Assembly (NCBI GenBank): GCA_009773165.1
Contig: WOUZ01000008.1
Span: 62,001-126,000, forward strand
Reading direction: 5' to 3'
Origin: Bacteroidota bacterium
GTDB taxonomy: Bacteria > Bacteroidota > Bacteroidia > Bacteroidales > F082
DNA length: 64,000 nt
The notes below the pieces were generated by a model, which made no database searches, had not been told where the DNA came from, and saw only the letters and a list, made by a program, of their open reading frames with translations. This document shows, one piece after another, positions 34,732-46,600 of the stretch. The first letter of the stretch is position 1. Every line of letters begins with the position of its first letter. Position numbers and translations under genes: made by a program.

Positions 34732-37700
34732 ATGGCTTTCAGGAAAGACAGTACTATCAGCAGTAACTTTTCAAAAATCACCATTAGCCTAGCCTCTCCG
34801 GAATCAATTTTGGAGCGTTCGAGTGGCGAGGTTCTCAAACCTGAAACAATCAATTACAGGACGTATAAGCCCGAACGAGACGGTTTGTTCTGTGAACGCA
34901 TTTTTGGTCCTGTCAAGGACTGGGAATGCCATTGTGGTAAATATAAAAGGATCAGATATAAAGGTATCATCTGCGACCGTTGCGGTGTTGAAGTTACCGA
35001 AAAGAAAGTTCGCCGTGAAAGAATGGGACACATTCAACTTGTTGTTCCAGTGGCACATATCTGGTATTTTCGCTCACTCCCAAATAAAATTGGAGCTTTG
35101 CTTGGTTTGCAGACCAAAAAGCTTGATATGATCATCTATTACGAAAGATATGTGATCATACAGCCAGGGATAAAACAAGTTGATGGGCTTCAGGTAATGG
35201 ATTTCCTTACTGAAGAAGAATATATCGACATTGTAGAGGCCTTACCAGCTGACAATCAGCATTTACCAGACTCTGATCCTAACAAGTTCATCGCCAAAAT
35301 GGGAGCTGAAGCTATCCATGATTTACTTGCACGGCTCGATTTGGATCAGATATCTTTTGACCTGCGACACAAAGCTAGCACTGAAACCTCTCAACAGAGA
35401 AAACAGGAAGCTCTGAAACGTCTGCAAGTGTTTGAGGCTTTTCGTGATGCACGAACACGAATTGAAAATCGTCCGGAATGGATGATTACCAAAGTGGTTC
35501 CGGTAATTCCACCAGAACTTCGTCCTTTGGTTCCACTTGATGGCGGTCGTTTTGCAACTTCCGATTTAAATGACCTTTACCGCAGGGTTATCATCAGAAA
35601 TAACCGTTTAAAAAGATTGATAGAAATCAAGGCTCCAGATGTTATCATGCGTAATGAAAAACGTATGCTTCAGGAAGCTGTTGACTCACTCTTCGACAAT
35701 TCAAGAAAAGCAAGTGCGGTAAAGACAGAATCAAACAGACCACTCAAATCTTTGAGCGATAGTTTGAAAGGAAAGCAAGGTCGTTTCCGTCAAAATCTTT
35801 TAGGTAAACGTGTAGATTATTCAGGTCGTTCCGTAATTGTGGTAGGGCCAGAACTAAATCTTAACGAATGCGGTATTCCTAAAGACATGGCATCGGAACT
35901 ATTTAAACCGTTCATCATCCGCAAGATGCTCGAACGTGGAATAGTTAAAACTGTTAAATCTGCCAAAAAAATTGTTGATAGGAAAGACCCAATAGTTTGG
36001 GATATACTCGAAAACATTTTAAAAGGTCACCCAATATTACTCAACCGTGCCCCTACCCTTCACCGTTTGGGTATTCAGGCCTTCCAGCCAAAACTGGTTG
36101 AAGGAAAAGCAATTCAATTGCACCCACTTGTTTGTACAGCTTTCAATGCCGACTTTGACGGTGACCAGATGGCTGTTCACGTACCTCTGGGAAATGCAGC
36201 AGTTCTTGAGGCTCAGGTACTTATGCTTGCCTCCCACAACATCCTCAATCCTGCAAACGGAGCACCTATTACCGTTCCATCTCAGGACATGGTTCTTGGA
36301 TTGTACTATATAACTAAGGCACGTAAAAGCACACCTGATCATCCTGTTAAGGGAGAAGGCAAGCGTTTTTATTCGCCTGAAGAAGTTATCATTGCTTACA
36401 ACGAAAAGAAAATCGATCTTCATGCGATCATTAATGTAAAAGTTGATGTCAAAGAAGGTAAGGAAATAGTAAATAAGCTCATTGAAACTACGGTAGGAAG
36501 GGTATTACTTAATGAAGTAGTTCCTCAGGGCTACGGTTATGTTAACCAACTACTTACAAAGAAATCATTACGTGATATCATTGGTGCGATGGTGAAAAAA
36601 CAAGGAACAGCTGCTGCAGCTAAATTCCTTGATGACATCAAAAACATTGGTTTCAAGATGGCTTATAAAGGTGGATTATCATTCAACCTTGGAAATGTTA
36701 AAATTCCTGTTGTAAAAGAAGAGTTGATTCGTCAGGCCAATGAAGAAGTGGCAGAAGTACTTTCCAACTACAACATGGGATTCATTACCAATAATGAACG
36801 ATACAACCAAATCATTGATATTTGGACACATACCAACTCCCGTTTGACGAATACTGTTATGCAGCATTTGTCACAAGACGATCAGGGCTTCAATCCTGTA
36901 TACATGATGCTTGATTCAGGAGCGAGGGGTTCAAAAGAACAAATTCGTCAGCTTTCAGGGATGAGGGGTTTGATGGCAAAACCACAAAAATCAGGTGCTA
37001 CTGGTGGAGAAATTATCGAAAATCCGATTTTGTCCAACTTTAAAGAAGGACTGTCGGTTCTTGAATATTTCATTTCTACTCACGGTGCACGTAAAGGTTT
37101 GGCTGATACTGCTCTTAAGACTGCTGATGCCGGTTACCTTACACGTCGTTTGGTTGACGTTTCTCAGGATGTTGTAATAACAGAAAAGGATTGCGGAACA
37201 TTAAGAGGTTTAACAATTTCAGCTTTAAAGAAAAGCGAAGAAGTTGTTGAAACACTGTACGACCGCGTACTTGGTAGAGTTGCTTTGCATGATATTTATC
37301 ATCCTCATACCGGCGAATTGATAATCTCTGGTGGAGAAGAAATAACTGAAGATATCGCAGAAGAGATTGAGAACTCCCCAATTGAAAATGTTGAAATCAG
37401 ATCGGTTTTGACATGTGAATCTAAAAAAGGTGTTTGTGCTAATTGCTACGGACGTAATCTTGCCTCCGGTAAACTGGTACAAAAGGGTGAAGCTGTTGGT
37501 GTTATAGCAGCTCAATCCATTGGTGAACCTGGAACACAGCTTACTTTGCGTACCTTCCACGTTGGGGGAACAGCTTCCAACATTGCGATTATGTCGAAAG
37601 TTGAAGCCAAATTCGATGGAATAATTGAACTTGAAGAACTCAGGTCAGTTGAAACCCAGCGTGATGGTAAAACTTATGACATCGTTATTGGACGTTCAGC

Positions 37701-39039
37701 TGAAATGAAAATTGTTGATAAGAAAACTGGTATAGTTTTAACATCCAGCAATATACCTTACGGAGCCAATTTATATATTAAAGATGGAGCTGAGGTCAAA
37801 AAAGGTCAACCAATCAGCGATTGGGATCCTTATAATGCCGTAATCCTTTCTGAGTTTGAAGGAAAAGTAAGCTTTGAAAACATCATCGAAGGTGTTACTT
37901 TCAGGGTTGAATCAGATGAACAAACTGGTTATAATGAAAAGGTAATCATTGAAAGCCGTATAAAAGCGAAAAATCCTGTTATAAAAATCTTAGATAAAGA
38001 AAACGTTCTTATAAAAACTTATGATATCCCCGTTGGATCTCATATCGTTGTTGAAGAAGGTGATTATATCTATGCTGGTGGAATGCTTGTTAAGATACCA
38101 CGTGCCATTGGTAAGTCTGGTGACATCACTGGAGGTCTTCCCCGTGTTACTGAATTATTCGAGGCCAGAAACCCATCAGAGCCAGCAGTTGTCTCAGAAA
38201 TTGACGGGGTTGTTTCATTTGGCAAAAAACTGAAAAGAGGTAATCGTGAAGTTATTGTTACCTCAAAAACAGGTGAGGAGAAGAGTTATTTAATCCCCAC
38301 TTCAAAACAGATTCTTGCTCAGGAAAACGACTTTGTAAAAGCAGGAACACCGCTTTCAGAAGGTGCAATGACTCCGGCTGATATTCTTGCTATCAAAGGA
38401 CCGATGAAGGTTCAGGAGTATATTGTGAATGAAGTACAGGAGGTTTACCGTTTGCAGGGTGTGAAAATCAATGACAAGCATTTTGAGGTAATTGTACGTC
38501 AGATGATGCGGAAAGTTGAAGTTGAGGATCCGGGCGATACACGTTTTCTTGAAGGAGAACTAGTTAACAAAACTGATTTCCAGGAAGAAAATGATGAAAT
38601 CTTCGGAAAAAAAGTTATAATTGACGCAGGCGATTCAGATATTCTGCATCATGGACAGATTATAACTGCCCGCAAGATGCGTGATGAAAATTCCTTGTTG
38701 AAGCGTAAAGATAAGAAACTTGTTGAGGCACGTGATGCAAAACCAGCAACAGCATTCCAGGTATTACAAGGTATTACCAGGGCATCACTACAAACCAATA
38801 GTTTCATTTCTGCTGCTTCCTTCCAGGAAACAACAAAGGTTCTCACGCAGGCATCTATCAACGCTAAGTCGGATGAACTAAGAGGATTGAAAGAGAATGT
38901 TATTGTTGGACATAAAATTCCGGCAGGAACAGGATTACCCGATTATGACGATCTAATTGTTGGTTCAAGAGCTGAATATGAAGCTGTTATGGAAGCTACT
39001 TCATTAAAGTTAAAAGTTGGACCAGAAAAGAACAGATAA
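34732..39039 (+). CDS. rpoC: RNA polymerase beta' subunit
   Basis: A 1435-residue RpoC. The N-terminal zinc site has C66, C68, C81 and C84 (CHCGKYKR, then CDRCGVEV). The catalytic NADFDGDQ lies at 472-479 with the three Mg-binding Asp residues D474, D476 and D478. The second zinc site shows [19 protein letters not shown]. Bridge and trigger regions include [19 protein letters not shown]. The C-terminus contains [19 protein letters not shown] good terminator follows. Confidence 0.98.
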   Translation: MAFRKDSTISSNFSKITISLASPESILERSSGEVLKPETINYRTYKPERDGLFCERIFGPVKDWECHCGKYKRIRYKGIICDRCGVEVTEKKVRRERMGHIQLVVPVAHIWYFRSLPNKIGALLGLQTKKLDMIIYYERYVIIQPGIKQVDGLQVMDFLTEEEYIDIVEALPADNQHLPDSDPNKFIAKMGAEAIHDLLARLDLDQISFDLRHKASTETSQQRKQEALKRLQVFEAFRDARTRIENRPEWMITKVVPVIPPELRPLVPLDGGRFATSDLNDLYRRVIIRNNRLKRLIEIKAPDVIMRNEKRMLQEAVDSLFDNSRKASAVKTESNRPLKSLSDSLKGKQGRFRQNLLGKRVDYSGRSVIVVGPELNLNECGIPKDMASELFKPFIIRKMLERGIVKTVKSAKKIVDRKDPIVWDILENILKGHPILLNRAPTLHRLGIQAFQPKLVEGKAIQLHPLVCTAFNADFDGDQMAVHVPLGNAAVLEAQVLMLASHNILNPANGAPITVPSQDMVLGLYYITKARKSTPDHPVKGEGKRFYSPEEVIIAYNEKKIDLHAIINVKVDVKEGKEIVNKLIETTVGRVLLNEVVPQGYGYVNQLLTKKSLRDIIGAMVKKQGTAAAAKFLDDIKNIGFKMAYKGGLSFNLGNVKIPVVKEELIRQANEEVAEVLSNYNMGFITNNERYNQIIDIWTHTNSRLTNTVMQHLSQDDQGFNPVYMMLDSGARGSKEQIRQLSGMRGLMAKPQKSGATGGEIIENPILSNFKEGLSVLEYFISTHGARKGLADTALKTADAGYLTRRLVDVSQDVVITEKDCGTLRGLTISALKKSEEVVETLYDRVLGRVALHDIYHPHTGELIISGGEEITEDIAEEIENSPIENVEIRSVLTCESKKGVCANCYGRNLASGKLVQKGEAVGVIAAQSIGEPGTQLTLRTFHVGGTASNIAIMSKVEAKFDGIIELEELRSVETQRDGKTYDIVIGRSAEMKIVDKKTGIVLTSSNIPYGANLYIKDGAEVKKGQPISDWDPYNAVILSEFEGKVSFENIIEGVTFRVESDEQTGYNEKVIIESRIKAKNPVIKILDKENVLIKTYDIPVGSHIVVEEGDYIYAGGMLVKIPRAIGKSGDITGGLPRVTELFEARNPSEPAVVSEIDGVVSFGKKLKRGNREVIVTSKTGEEKSYLIPTSKQILAQENDFVKAGTPLSEGAMTPADILAIKGPMKVQEYIVNEVQEVYRLQGVKINDKHFEVIVRQMMRKVEVEDPGDTRFLEGELVNKTDFQEENDEIFGKKVIIDAGDSDILHHGQIITARKMRDENSLLKRKDKKLVEARDAKPATAFQVLQGITRASLQTNSFISAASFQETTKVLTQASINAKSDELRGLKENVIVGHKIPAGTGLPDYDDLIVGSRAEYEAVMEATSLKLKVGPEKNR

Positions 39040-39050
39040 CTAATAACAAT

Positions 39051-39084
39051 TCACCCTTCAGTTTTCGCTGAAGGGTGATTTTTT
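39051..39084 (+). terminator. Terminator of rpoBC
   Basis: TCACCCTTCAG (39051-39061), loop TTTTCG, CTGAAGGGTGA (39068-39078), then six Ts. It lies 12 bases after the rpoC stop. The DUF3467 gene begins only 15 bases later, so it may be expressed by read-through. Confidence 0.85.
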
Positions 39085-39098
39085 AAAACATAACTACA

Positions 39099-39407
39099 AT
39101 GTCAGATAATAAAAATCAAATCAACATCGAATTAAGCGAAGAGATTGCGGAAGGCATTTATTCCAATCTTGCTATCATAACACACTCACAATCAGAGTTT
39201 GTTGTTGATTTCGTGAAGCTAATGCCAGGGGTTCAGAAAGCCAAAGTTAAATCCAGAATTATTTTAACACCTGAGCATGCAAAACGACTCTATAAAGCAC
39301 TTTTAGATAATATCAAAAAGTATGAGTCGATTCATGGTACTATTAAAGAGTCAAGTGGCGACGGGATGCCTCCATTTACAATGGGCGGACCAACAGCTCA
39401 GGCATAA
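39099..39407 (+). CDS. DUF3467 protein
   Basis: A 102-residue DUF3467 protein. The core NIELSEEIAEGIYSNLAIITHSQSEFVVDFVKLMPG is followed by KVKSRIILTPEHAKRLYKALLDNIKKYE and a flexible tail. The family is small and widespread in Bacteroidota, and the gene is often found next to rpoC. Function is unknown. It starts 15 bases after the rpoC terminator and has no visible promoter of its own, so read-through from rpoC is likely. Confidence 0.88.
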   Translation: MSDNKNQINIELSEEIAEGIYSNLAIITHSQSEFVVDFVKLMPGVQKAKVKSRIILTPEHAKRLYKALLDNIKKYESIHGTIKESSGDGMPPFTMGGPTAQA

Positions 39408-39410
39408 CAT

Positions 39411-39440
39411 AAAAAGCTATCGGATTCCGGTAGCTTTTTT
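39411..39440. terminator. Bidirectional terminator between DUF3467 and addA-like genes
   Basis: A 13-bp stem with one G-T pair (AAAAAGCTATCGG, loop ATT, CCGGTAGCTTTTT), flanked by Ts on both strands. It ends the plus-strand DUF3467 transcript and the convergent helicase transcript; the helicase stop codon is at 39443. Confidence 0.85.
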
Positions 39441-39442
39441 TT

Positions 39443-42400
39443 TCAACTCACAGATATCATTTCCCAATTTATCAGGTCGTTCAGATAAAGCAAATACCCA
39501 TCAACAGGCTTAGTTTGCAAATCCTTTGCAATTTCAATATAATTTTCCATTTGCCTGATATGATGATTTTCTTGTTTTCCGGTTTTATAATCAAGAATTA
39601 TTACCCTGTCAGCAAGTTCAACAAAACGATCCATTCTAAATATATTTCCTTGTGCATTAAGCAATTCGGTTTCGGTTCGGACATAAGAACCATCTGAAAA
39701 TGCCTGTTCAAGAACACTATTGAAGCGAAAACTTTCAATCATCCTTGCAAAATCATTCACTTGATTATTTGTTAAATATCCTGTTGATTCATAATGAGAA
39801 AGCACATTTCTAAACGTTTCAAATGACACAATCTGCGATAAAACTTCATGAATAAGTAATCCGTAGCTTTTATCTTCATTAGTTACTGATGCCTTTTGTT
39901 CAATGACCGACTCATCAGCAAGAATTAGTCTTCCCATCCAGCCTGATGAAATGAAAAAATCATGATGACGGGTATTATCGCTGATTGCCAAACGTTTATT
40001 GCTGACTGATTTTGTTTCATCACCAAAAACATAGCTTAACTTTTCGTCAGACCACAATTCCTTAAATTGCAGGTATTCTTTGAAAATTAATGGATACGAA
40101 AGATTTTTCTGCATTGGCAAATCGGCAAGAACATACAACCTACTGATAGCCCGGGTAAAAGCGACATACAATAGATTCATCATATCAAGTTTTGTCTTCT
40201 CTGTTTCCTCCTCGTACAGGTAACCGAAAGCAGTTCCGCTTAGCGCTGTTGTGGATGATACAAAACCTGATGTAAGTTTTTCAACCTCTTCATTTCGTAA
40301 GTCAAGCCAGATATTTTTTCTGGTTGTGCCTCTGTAGAAACGATTTGCAAAAGGGAAAATGACGACAGGAAATTCCAATCCTTTGGCTTTATGTATCGTC
40401 ATTACTTTCACCGCATTTGTTTTCTCAGGAATGACGACTGATTTTTTTCCACCCTCTTCTTTCCAATAATCCAGAAACGCATTCAACCCTTTCTGTTCCT
40501 GAACCTGAAAACGATGGATCTCATCTAAAAAGAACTGAATATATGGGTCGGGATATTTATCTAAATGGATGCTACGCAGCAGTTCTTCTGTAATATCATA
40601 TAACCCTTTACCAGGTTGCTGTTCAATCCAGTTGGATTTCATTTTTATGTATGAAATCTGGCTCTTTTCATCTAAGTCATTATAAAATAATAATTCTTCC
40701 GTTGTACCATTTGTAAAATACAAAGGATTAATTTCCATCAAGTTAACTAACAATTCCAACCGGTTAATTTTATTTTCCGGTAACAGGTAGAAGGTAAGCA
40801 AATTAAGACTCAAACGAACAGAAGCTGATGAATTAAGTAATAGAGAATCAGCTGAGACAACTTCAATATTTCTGGATGATAGAAATCTTGCTACCTCGTC
40901 TCCCTCATGATGTCCAGAAACAAGAACAGTGATATCATTCAATGAATAGCCATCATTCAATTGCTTTTCGATAAGAAGCAGAATCCGCTCCAATATTGCA
41001 AGGGTCTTTATCTCCTTACCTTCTGTTGATATAAAAAAGTCGAACTGAACCAATCCGCACTTTTCATCATTGAAAACTTTTTGCCGCTGCCCTTCAAAAA
41101 CAGTCTTAAGTTGCAGTGGTAACTGACCTTGAATGAATTCAAAAAAATCATTATTAAATTCAACAACATCACTGGATGACCTATAGTTTGTATCCAGCGT
41201 TTGCTCATGATATTGCTGTTTAATCAGGTTTTCAATCCGTTCTAAATGAGGTCTATCCTCCAATTTATGGATAAAAGGAAGTTTTAAAAACTGCTGAAAT
41301 TCACCTCCTCTAAATCTATAGATAGATTGTTTTCCATCGCCGACAATCAAATTCTCATAACCTGAAGCTAATGAGTTTTCGATCAGTGGAAGGAAATTTT
41401 GCCATTGTAAAACAGAGGTATCCTGAAACTCGTCAAGAAGAAAACTGCGGTATTTTTCACCCAATCGCTCGTAAATAAAAGCAACAGGACTCATCTGCAA
41501 AAGATCAGCTAAGCGTTTATTGAACTCGGATATATGAACAAGTTGCTTTTTATCAATCAGATTGTGGATAATTTCCAGCATATGGCTTTGAAGTACAAAA
41601 GCATAGATGTTTTTCCTAAGTAACTGAAACAATACATAACGAGGATAGAAATTCTCATAGGATTCTCTAATTTCATCAAAATTTTGAGTTACCTCCTCAG
41701 CAACGGATTCAAAAGCGTTTTTGATTGGCTGTGGGGTTGACTTTGCAATAAATGGGTTATCACTTTCAAAAGAATTCAATATAGTTTTCCCTTTAAAAAC
41801 GTCAGCTATTTCACCCTCGGATAGTTTAATCAAAACAAGCCCAATTCCTTTAGTCTTTCCAACGAGATCAAAAGGTGAAAGCCCTGCCTTATTCAATAAT
41901 TTTAAAATGGCTGACGACTTGGATATAAATCGTGCCGAAATTTCAAAGATCTTTGTAGTTAATTGATTTTTAATACTTTGAACATCACTCTGTTCTAAAG
42001 TATCGATTTTGTTCATTTCCAGAAAAGCCTCTTCACCTATCAGCTCTTTAGCATAAGCCCTTAACGATCTATCAATCCTCCAATCAGTTTCATCACTCAA
42101 TTTCTCCAAAATAAATTCAATGATTACAGTTGTTACATAATCATCGCTGCCAACTTTGTTTATTAACTCATTTACAACTTCCTGGGTTAAAACAGAGTCG
42201 TTCAGTTCCACTTCAAAGACTGAAGGTAAACGCAGATCACGTGAGAATGTCTTGACAATTTTATGAGTGAAAGAATCGATTGTACTAATACTAAAATCGC
42301 TGTAATGATGTAAAATGGACGAAAAAACCAAAGAGGCGTTTCTTCTTATTAAGCCTTCGTCGTTAAATCCTCTTTTTGCGAGCTGGTTGACAAGTGTTTT

Positions 42401-42613
42401 GTATTGTTTATGGTTTGACAATTGTTCATCAGAAAGGATATAAAGGGCAGTAATAATCCTCGATTTCATTTCATTTGCTGCTTTATTGGTAAATGTGACA
42501 GCAAGAATGTGCCTATAATAACCTGGTTGTTTTAGAACAAGTAGTAAGTATTCCAAAACCAGAGTAAAGGTTTTTCCAGAACCCGCAGATGACTTATATA
42601 CATTAAGTGGCAT
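39443..42613 (-). CDS. AddA/RecB-like helicase-nuclease
   Basis: A 1056-residue UvrD-type helicase with a C-terminal nuclease. Walker A is AGSGKT at about 10-15, other helicase motifs include FLLDEFQDTS (Walker B), GDGKQSIYRFRGG, NYRSS and MTIHKAKGLEFPVVIFP. The PD-(D/E)XK nuclease near residues 1000-1030 has RMDRFVELADRVIILDYKTGKQ with the catalytic Asp and DYKTG. This is the layout of AddA or RecB, which process double-strand breaks for recombination. No AddB or RecC partner is in the window. The start ATG overlaps the upstream T9SS gene stop (TAATG), so it is coupled to it. Confidence 0.9.
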   Translation of the reverse strand: MPLNVYKSSAGSGKTFTLVLEYLLLVLKQPGYYRHILAVTFTNKAANEMKSRIITALYILSDEQLSNHKQYKTLVNQLAKRGFNDEGLIRRNASLVFSSILHHYSDFSISTIDSFTHKIVKTFSRDLRLPSVFEVELNDSVLTQEVVNELINKVGSDDYVTTVIIEFILEKLSDETDWRIDRSLRAYAKELIGEEAFLEMNKIDTLEQSDVQSIKNQLTTKIFEISARFISKSSAILKLLNKAGLSPFDLVGKTKGIGLVLIKLSEGEIADVFKGKTILNSFESDNPFIAKSTPQPIKNAFESVAEEVTQNFDEIRESYENFYPRYVLFQLLRKNIYAFVLQSHMLEIIHNLIDKKQLVHISEFNKRLADLLQMSPVAFIYERLGEKYRSFLLDEFQDTSVLQWQNFLPLIENSLASGYENLIVGDGKQSIYRFRGGEFQQFLKLPFIHKLEDRPHLERIENLIKQQYHEQTLDTNYRSSSDVVEFNNDFFEFIQGQLPLQLKTVFEGQRQKVFNDEKCGLVQFDFFISTEGKEIKTLAILERILLLIEKQLNDGYSLNDITVLVSGHHEGDEVARFLSSRNIEVVSADSLLLNSSASVRLSLNLLTFYLLPENKINRLELLVNLMEINPLYFTNGTTEELLFYNDLDEKSQISYIKMKSNWIEQQPGKGLYDITEELLRSIHLDKYPDPYIQFFLDEIHRFQVQEQKGLNAFLDYWKEEGGKKSVVIPEKTNAVKVMTIHKAKGLEFPVVIFPFANRFYRGTTRKNIWLDLRNEEVEKLTSGFVSSTTALSGTAFGYLYEEETEKTKLDMMNLLYVAFTRAISRLYVLADLPMQKNLSYPLIFKEYLQFKELWSDEKLSYVFGDETKSVSNKRLAISDNTRHHDFFISSGWMGRLILADESVIEQKASVTNEDKSYGLLIHEVLSQIVSFETFRNVLSHYESTGYLTNNQVNDFARMIESFRFNSVLEQAFSDGSYVRTETELLNAQGNIFRMDRFVELADRVIILDYKTGKQENHHIRQMENYIEIAKDLQTKPVDGYLLYLNDLINWEMISVS

Positions 42614-43686
42614 TATCGCTGAAGAATAATCTTTGTTTGCTTATGGTAATCATTCTGTTGCAAATCAACAAGATATAGCCCTGGTGGAAGATTAGAAAAA
42701 TTATAATTTATTTTGGTCACCGCACTTTTTGATGGGAAAAACACCTCTTCATAAATTAAACGGCTTACGCTATCAAAGATTTTGAAATTACAAGCTTTGT
42801 CAGAATCACTTGAGACTGATACATAAATATAATCTTCGACAGGATTTGGAAAGATGTCAACTTTAACTTGATTTTCAATCTCTTTTATTCCAACAGTAAG
42901 ATCGCGCAGCGAATCTTTGTACATTACAGTTGTGCCTAAAATCTGATCCTCAACACATTGTAAGATAGGAACTTTATGATTCTTTGCTAACCACTTATAC
43001 TCAATATAGTTTCGCTCAATCATAATCCCTTGACCGGCAGTATCAGCATAAATACTATCAAGCTCTGCGACTACCGACTTAAGTTTAATAACCTCAAAAT
43101 TGCCGTAAGGTGTCATAAGCGTACCCCATCCATCAACTGTTGTCTGTCGCTGGCGTTCAATTGAAATATAACCTAAATCAGGCAGTGAAAACTCAAGTGA
43201 AGCTAGTGACTCGTATGATTGATCAGCAGTAAGCGGAAAAGTGTAAACCAAATCAGGCGTAGTGAATTTAAGCGGCAAAGGAACACCAGAAAGGATGATT
43301 CCATAACCAAAATCCTTGTAAGCCGAGGTAGAACGGTGGTAAAACTGATATGCATCGTCGAGCACCAGACCAGGCAAGAGTTCACCGTTACCCAATCTCA
43401 ACGCAAGATTAGAACTTGCAAAAAAGCTTGGCCAGAAAAAAACCGGTGTCTGACTCACGGTTTTAAAGGTATCCAGACGCTGAGTTGCAGGCATTAACGC
43501 TCTGAAATCCCATATAGAATTTGGTCCTGTTTGTGAAAAATCAAAATTTGCAGCGTTAACGGCAAAACTCATCCGTACAGTGTCTCCGGCAAATGGCATA
43601 TCATTGTTATCAATAACTATCTGTGCATTAACTGACAGTATTGTTGAACAATAAGCCAACAGGAAAATTATTAGTTTTCTCATCAT
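42613..43686 (-). CDS. T9SS-sorted secreted protein
   Basis: A 357-residue protein with a signal peptide (residues about 1-22, ending SVNAQ). A beta-rich globular domain follows (FDFSQTGPNSIWDFRALMPA, then VDGWGTLMTPYGNFEVIKLKS). The C-terminal T9SS type A domain has VDIFPNPVEDYIYV, LPPGLYLVDLQ and ends KIILQR. It should be exported by type IX secretion. It sits between tamB and the helicase gene with overlapping start and stop codons on both sides (ATGA and TAATG). Function unknown. Confidence 0.82.
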   Translation of the reverse strand: MMRKLIIFLLAYCSTILSVNAQIVIDNNDMPFAGDTVRMSFAVNAANFDFSQTGPNSIWDFRALMPATQRLDTFKTVSQTPVFFWPSFFASSNLALRLGNGELLPGLVLDDAYQFYHRSTSAYKDFGYGIILSGVPLPLKFTTPDLVYTFPLTADQSYESLASLEFSLPDLGYISIERQRQTTVDGWGTLMTPYGNFEVIKLKSVVAELDSIYADTAGQGIMIERNYIEYKWLAKNHKVPILQCVEDQILGTTVMYKDSLRDLTVGIKEIENQVKVDIFPNPVEDYIYVSVSSDSDKACNFKIFDSVSRLIYEEVFFPSKSAVTKINYNFSNLPPGLYLVDLQQNDYHKQTKIILQR

Positions 43687-46600
43687 TTAGTTTTGTTTTT
43701 TTTATTTTTCTTCTTTTGAATCAATTCGTTGAAAGTATCAAACTCTTGCCGGTACGAAATACCAATACCTTGCGTATAAGGGGCATAGTTATCGAAAACA
43801 CCATAATTTAACCACGAACTATGATTTGAATGATTAAAAGCCTTTAACCTGAAACTGCCGTCAGCATTAAGCTTGACACTAACATCCACATCTCCAACAA
43901 TATTACTAGCGCTTTGACTCACACTCTTATTGTTTGAGACTCCGAAATTTCCTTCAATGGATACGCGGTCATTAAATAACTGAGTAGAAAGCGCAACCTC
44001 TAATTCTTCATTGCTAAGCGCGTCGCCGGGGCGATAGTTTAACCCTATATCGAAATCTTTACTTATTTGAGACAGCAGTCCACTTAATTGCCCCGAAAGC
44101 ATTTCAAATGTTGAATTTGTCAATGATGAATTGCCTATGTTGGTACTTGCAAAACTACCAAGAACAAGAAGCGAAACCATTTGTTGAGTCATTGCAGCAT
44201 CATTTGTGGTGTCAATGACAGTAAAAACGCGTTGCTCAATATCTGTATCAGCTCCGGGAAGTGCGAAACTAAATCGAATATCAGGGTTAAACAACCCATT
44301 GGTTAAATGAATAATACAATCCACATTAATACGGTTTCTCAAACTTGAAGTAGTGTCAATTCCAAGTCCGGCAAGTGATGCTTTAACACGATAAACACCT
44401 TTAACATCAATATCAGCTTCATATGGATCGCCAGTCCAGGTTATGCGGCCACCCTCCATGAGTTCGAATCGCTTTTTCAGTAAGTTTTCGAACGTAAAGA
44501 TAAACAGCCCATTATCAACAAAATAATCACCATTCAAAGTGAAATTTCCTGCATTATTCACACTAAGAGCAATATTCCCATTTCCCCTAGCTTCAAGGCT
44601 ACCCATATCATAAGGCAGAAATATTTTAACAGAGGCATCTGGAGTTACTTCGGTTGCAAGGTTGATAGCAAATCCAGTATTCGAAACTGCTGGTATTAAA
44701 GATGTTAAAAAAAGCGAGTCGGCTAAAGATTCAGGCTTCTTCTCAACAAAATGAATGAAATCACTACTTCCTACTGTTCCGGCTGTATTCAACGGAATAA
44801 CGATGCTTGTACCCTTTTGACTGATTGCTTTTATCGACATGTCAATATTATCCAATGGACCTTTTACAAGAACCTCACCTGTAGCAACTGCAGAGCCATA
44901 AAAAAGCTCATTTTGCTTCGGTCCGGTATTCATCGCAAGTAATGATTCAGGTTTGATTGATAAATCAAAAGCCCAATCAATCAAATGATTATGTGTAATA
45001 GATCCATTTATGATAGCTTTTTTGCCGGTAGTATCATAAAGAACCAGATTTTGAATTGGAATAAGACCTGGTAAAACCTCGACTGTATGTTGCAATGAGT
45101 ATTTAACATTAAGATAATCAATCAAAAAGGCTGTTCGGGCCAACTCCAGTTTACCTTTGACGATTGGCTTATCTATTTCACCTTCGAGTGTAAAATCACC
45201 AGATGCCACACCTTCGAGTTTGCTGATAATACCTACAAAAAATTGATTGAGAATCCTCAATCGGAAATTTTCGAGACTAAGATCGAATGAAATATTATCC
45301 TTCTTTCGGGCTGGATAATAAAATCCCCTAAGATTTAACATTCGGCTATTTCCTGTATTTCCTGCATTGATGATCTGAACATTAGCATAAATTGACTTAT
45401 CGGTATTGCTCCAATTGCTCAGTAATCGGGCGTCTCCAAGTCTTTCTTTATTCAAACCCAATCCGGAAATGTGAAGATTTGAAGAAAAATAAGGGTTTGC
45501 AATCAAATTAGAAAGTACAAGATCTCCGTTTATAATTCCATCAAGGTCAAATCCAACGGTTCCAGTTATAACATCAAAAGCAGAAATATTCCAATTTTTA
45601 AAAGCGACTACCAACGAATCCTGCTCCCTGAAAGGAATACTGCCATCCAGGCTCAGCTTACTCTCTCCCATCTGAAGCTCAAACTTTTCGATGCGTGTGA
45701 CTTCTTTCTCAAAAGAAATTCTGTTGCCTTCTTTGAGTTGAACAACAGTATCATTAATAATCACATCGGTAAAGCCCATAGAGATAGCACCTTCATTGGC
45801 TTCGTTGAGATTATATATACCATTAATAGTGCCCTTGTTAAGCAACTTTAACCGTTGATTATCCCAGTCAAGCTGAAAAAACATCGTGTCATTTGCAGCA
45901 TTTAAAACAAGCTTTGGTCGTTCCATACCAAAGTCAATTGATTCTTTCGATGCAGCCTCTTTGAATATCAAATCGTTCATCTCAATAGTAACGCCTGCAC
46001 TATTGTTATCCGAATTAATAAGCAAATATGGCATTTCCATTTTTACATCACTAACTGCTACCCAATCGCTTCTAAAAGTGGAATTCAACGAATTATTTTT
46101 TTCAGTAAAAACGCCTGACAAACTTGAATTAGGAGCTATTGATAATGATGGAGCAAAAAAGGGCATTAAAGGATTTAAATCCTTGATTTTAAGATTAAAA
46201 TAAAAATCTTGATATGAGGTTGCAATAGCTTCCTCTTCAGGGATGTTCAAGAATCCAAAACTGATGTAATGGTTTAAATAATCTTTAAAAGAGTTGGCTA
46301 ACGCCATGATTTTGAAATCACCGCCCATTTCAAAATCAAAAAAATCAGTATTAATCAGACATTTTCTTCCCAGATATGAATCCTCTATCAGCTTCATATT
46401 TAATTCATTCATAAGTAACTGACCGGCGCTGCTTAAAAAAACCAGGCTATCAATCTGCAGCTCGCCCAGAATACTATCGGGGTCAAAACCTGAAAAACGC
46501 GCTTCAACTTTTGAAGACAATCGCATAATACTGTCATTTTCAATAAGCCCCAATTGGTAAAAGTCAATGTATTTGATGTCCCATTGTAAATCCAATTTAG